Shown: positions 13,492-13,834 of the stretch, piece by piece
Position numbering within the stretch: the stretch's first letter is position 1
How the letters are laid out: every line of letters starts with the position of its first letter
Assembly: GCA_012511245.1 (NCBI GenBank)
Contig: JAAZGM010000117.1
Location: 1 to 13,834 of the forward strand
Source: Methanomicrobiales archaeon
GTDB lineage: Archaea; Halobacteriota; Methanomicrobia; Methanomicrobiales; Methanoculleaceae
DNA: 13,834 bases
Reading direction: 5' to 3'
Program-made: the position numbers and the translations under genes
Notes under the pieces: generated by a model
Told to the model about the DNA's origin: nothing
Databases searched by the model: none
Seen by the model: only the letters and a program-made list of their open reading frames with translations

Positions 13492-13834
13492 TCACCCATC
13501 AACCCGGTACATCCCATGAGACACACGTATCTCAAACCGTGCCCCTTTCCCGGGTTCACCCGTCTCGGCGATGCTGATCCCGGTAATCCCGAGGATCTCC
13601 CGGATCAGGAAGAGCCCGAGCCCCGTGTTCTTCCCGACGCCCCGGTTGAATATCCGGCTCTTCTCTTCAGCAGGAACACCGGCGCCGTCGTCCTCCCAGA
13701 TGAGGGTGAGATCCCCATCCTCTTCCAGACGATACCGGACACGGATCCGGGTCGCCGACTCCCCGTGACGGAGGGTGTTGTCCATCAGGTTGGCAAAGAC
13801 CCGTGATAGCATCGGGTCGGCGTAGACGGCAAGA
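13492..13834 (-). CDS. Sensor histidine kinase, C-terminal ATPase part (runs off window)
   Basis: The last 113 residues of a histidine kinase enter from the right edge. Visible are the N-box VFANLMDNTLRHGE, the G1 motif WEDDGAGVPAEEKSRIF, and the G2 motif GVGKNTGLGLFLIREIL. After these comes the closing strand GARFEIRVS. This is a complete ATP-binding end of the HATPase_c domain. The frame is open to the window edge (codons LAVYADP before the first internal Met), so the ATG near 13812 is not the start. Sensor domains and H-box lie outside the window. A DUF3887-like lipoprotein gene follows 52 bases downstream. Confidence 0.88.
   Translation of the reverse strand, partial: LAVYADPMLSRVFANLMDNTLRHGESATRIRVRYRLEEDGDLTLIWEDDGAGVPAEEKSRIFNRGVGKNTGLGLFLIREILGITGISIAETGEPGKGARFEIRVSHGMYRVDG

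Noticed and set aside
1..13834. CRISPR arrays, tRNA/rRNA genes, insertion sequences and prophage genes
   Set aside because: I saw no regularly spaced direct repeats, no tRNA-like cloverleaf with a GTTCRA motif in place, no transposase or integrase motifs and no terminal inverted repeats.

Overview
The window looks like a chromosomal segment of a GC-rich methanogenic archaeon, most probably of the order Methanomicrobiales (Methanoculleus-like). This placement is an inference. It rests on archaeal TATA-box promoters placed 25-27 nt before start codons, several apparently leaderless genes, poly-T terminators, a methanogen-style cytoplasmic PAS histidine kinase with a 'THDIGN' H-box, and a secondary alcohol dehydrogenase of the type methanogens use to oxidise 2-propanol. 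No rRNA, tRNA, CRISPR array, insertion sequence or phage gene was found.

Layout. 1-140 (-) is the start of a PNPOx-like flavoprotein. Divergent from it is a radical SAM/SPASM protein of the peptide-modifying type (252-1415, +), followed by an M24 metallopeptidase (1642-2835, +). Convergent to that is an alpha/beta hydrolase of the non-heme haloperoxidase family (2886-3755, -). A membrane-anchored protein of unknown function (3923-4777, +) and a dCMP deaminase (4907-5425, +) come next. Convergent to the deaminase is an NADP-type secondary alcohol dehydrogenase (5577-6650, -). Divergent from that is a double-PAS histidine kinase (6815-8503, +).

A compact minus-strand cluster follows: cysteine desulfurase (9448-10617), a 105-residue unknown protein (9108-9425) and a SAM-dependent methyltransferase (8525-9097). 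A small J-domain protein (10716-11027, +) is divergent from the cluster. A decayed coiled-coil relic (about 11041-11313) and a 345-residue PD-(D/E)XK nuclease-like protein (11347-12384, -) come next. A 614-base stretch without a convincing gene separates these from a DUF3887-like lipoprotein (12999-13439, -) and the C-terminal part of a second histidine kinase (13492-13834, -), which runs off the window.

How the genes work together. Most genes are single units with their own promoters, and strand switches are frequent. Only the desulfurase/unknown/methyltransferase cluster, and possibly kinase/lipoprotein, look like shared transcription units. The genes fall into two classes: those with a TATA box about 26 nt from the ATG and no Shine-Dalgarno (probably leaderless), and those with a short leader and a clear Shine-Dalgarno. 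No multi-gene defence or biosynthetic system can be demonstrated. The best leads for something undescribed are the orphan peptide-modifying radical SAM enzyme, the lone PD-(D/E)XK protein, and a 25-codon leader ORF overlapping the dCMP deaminase start.
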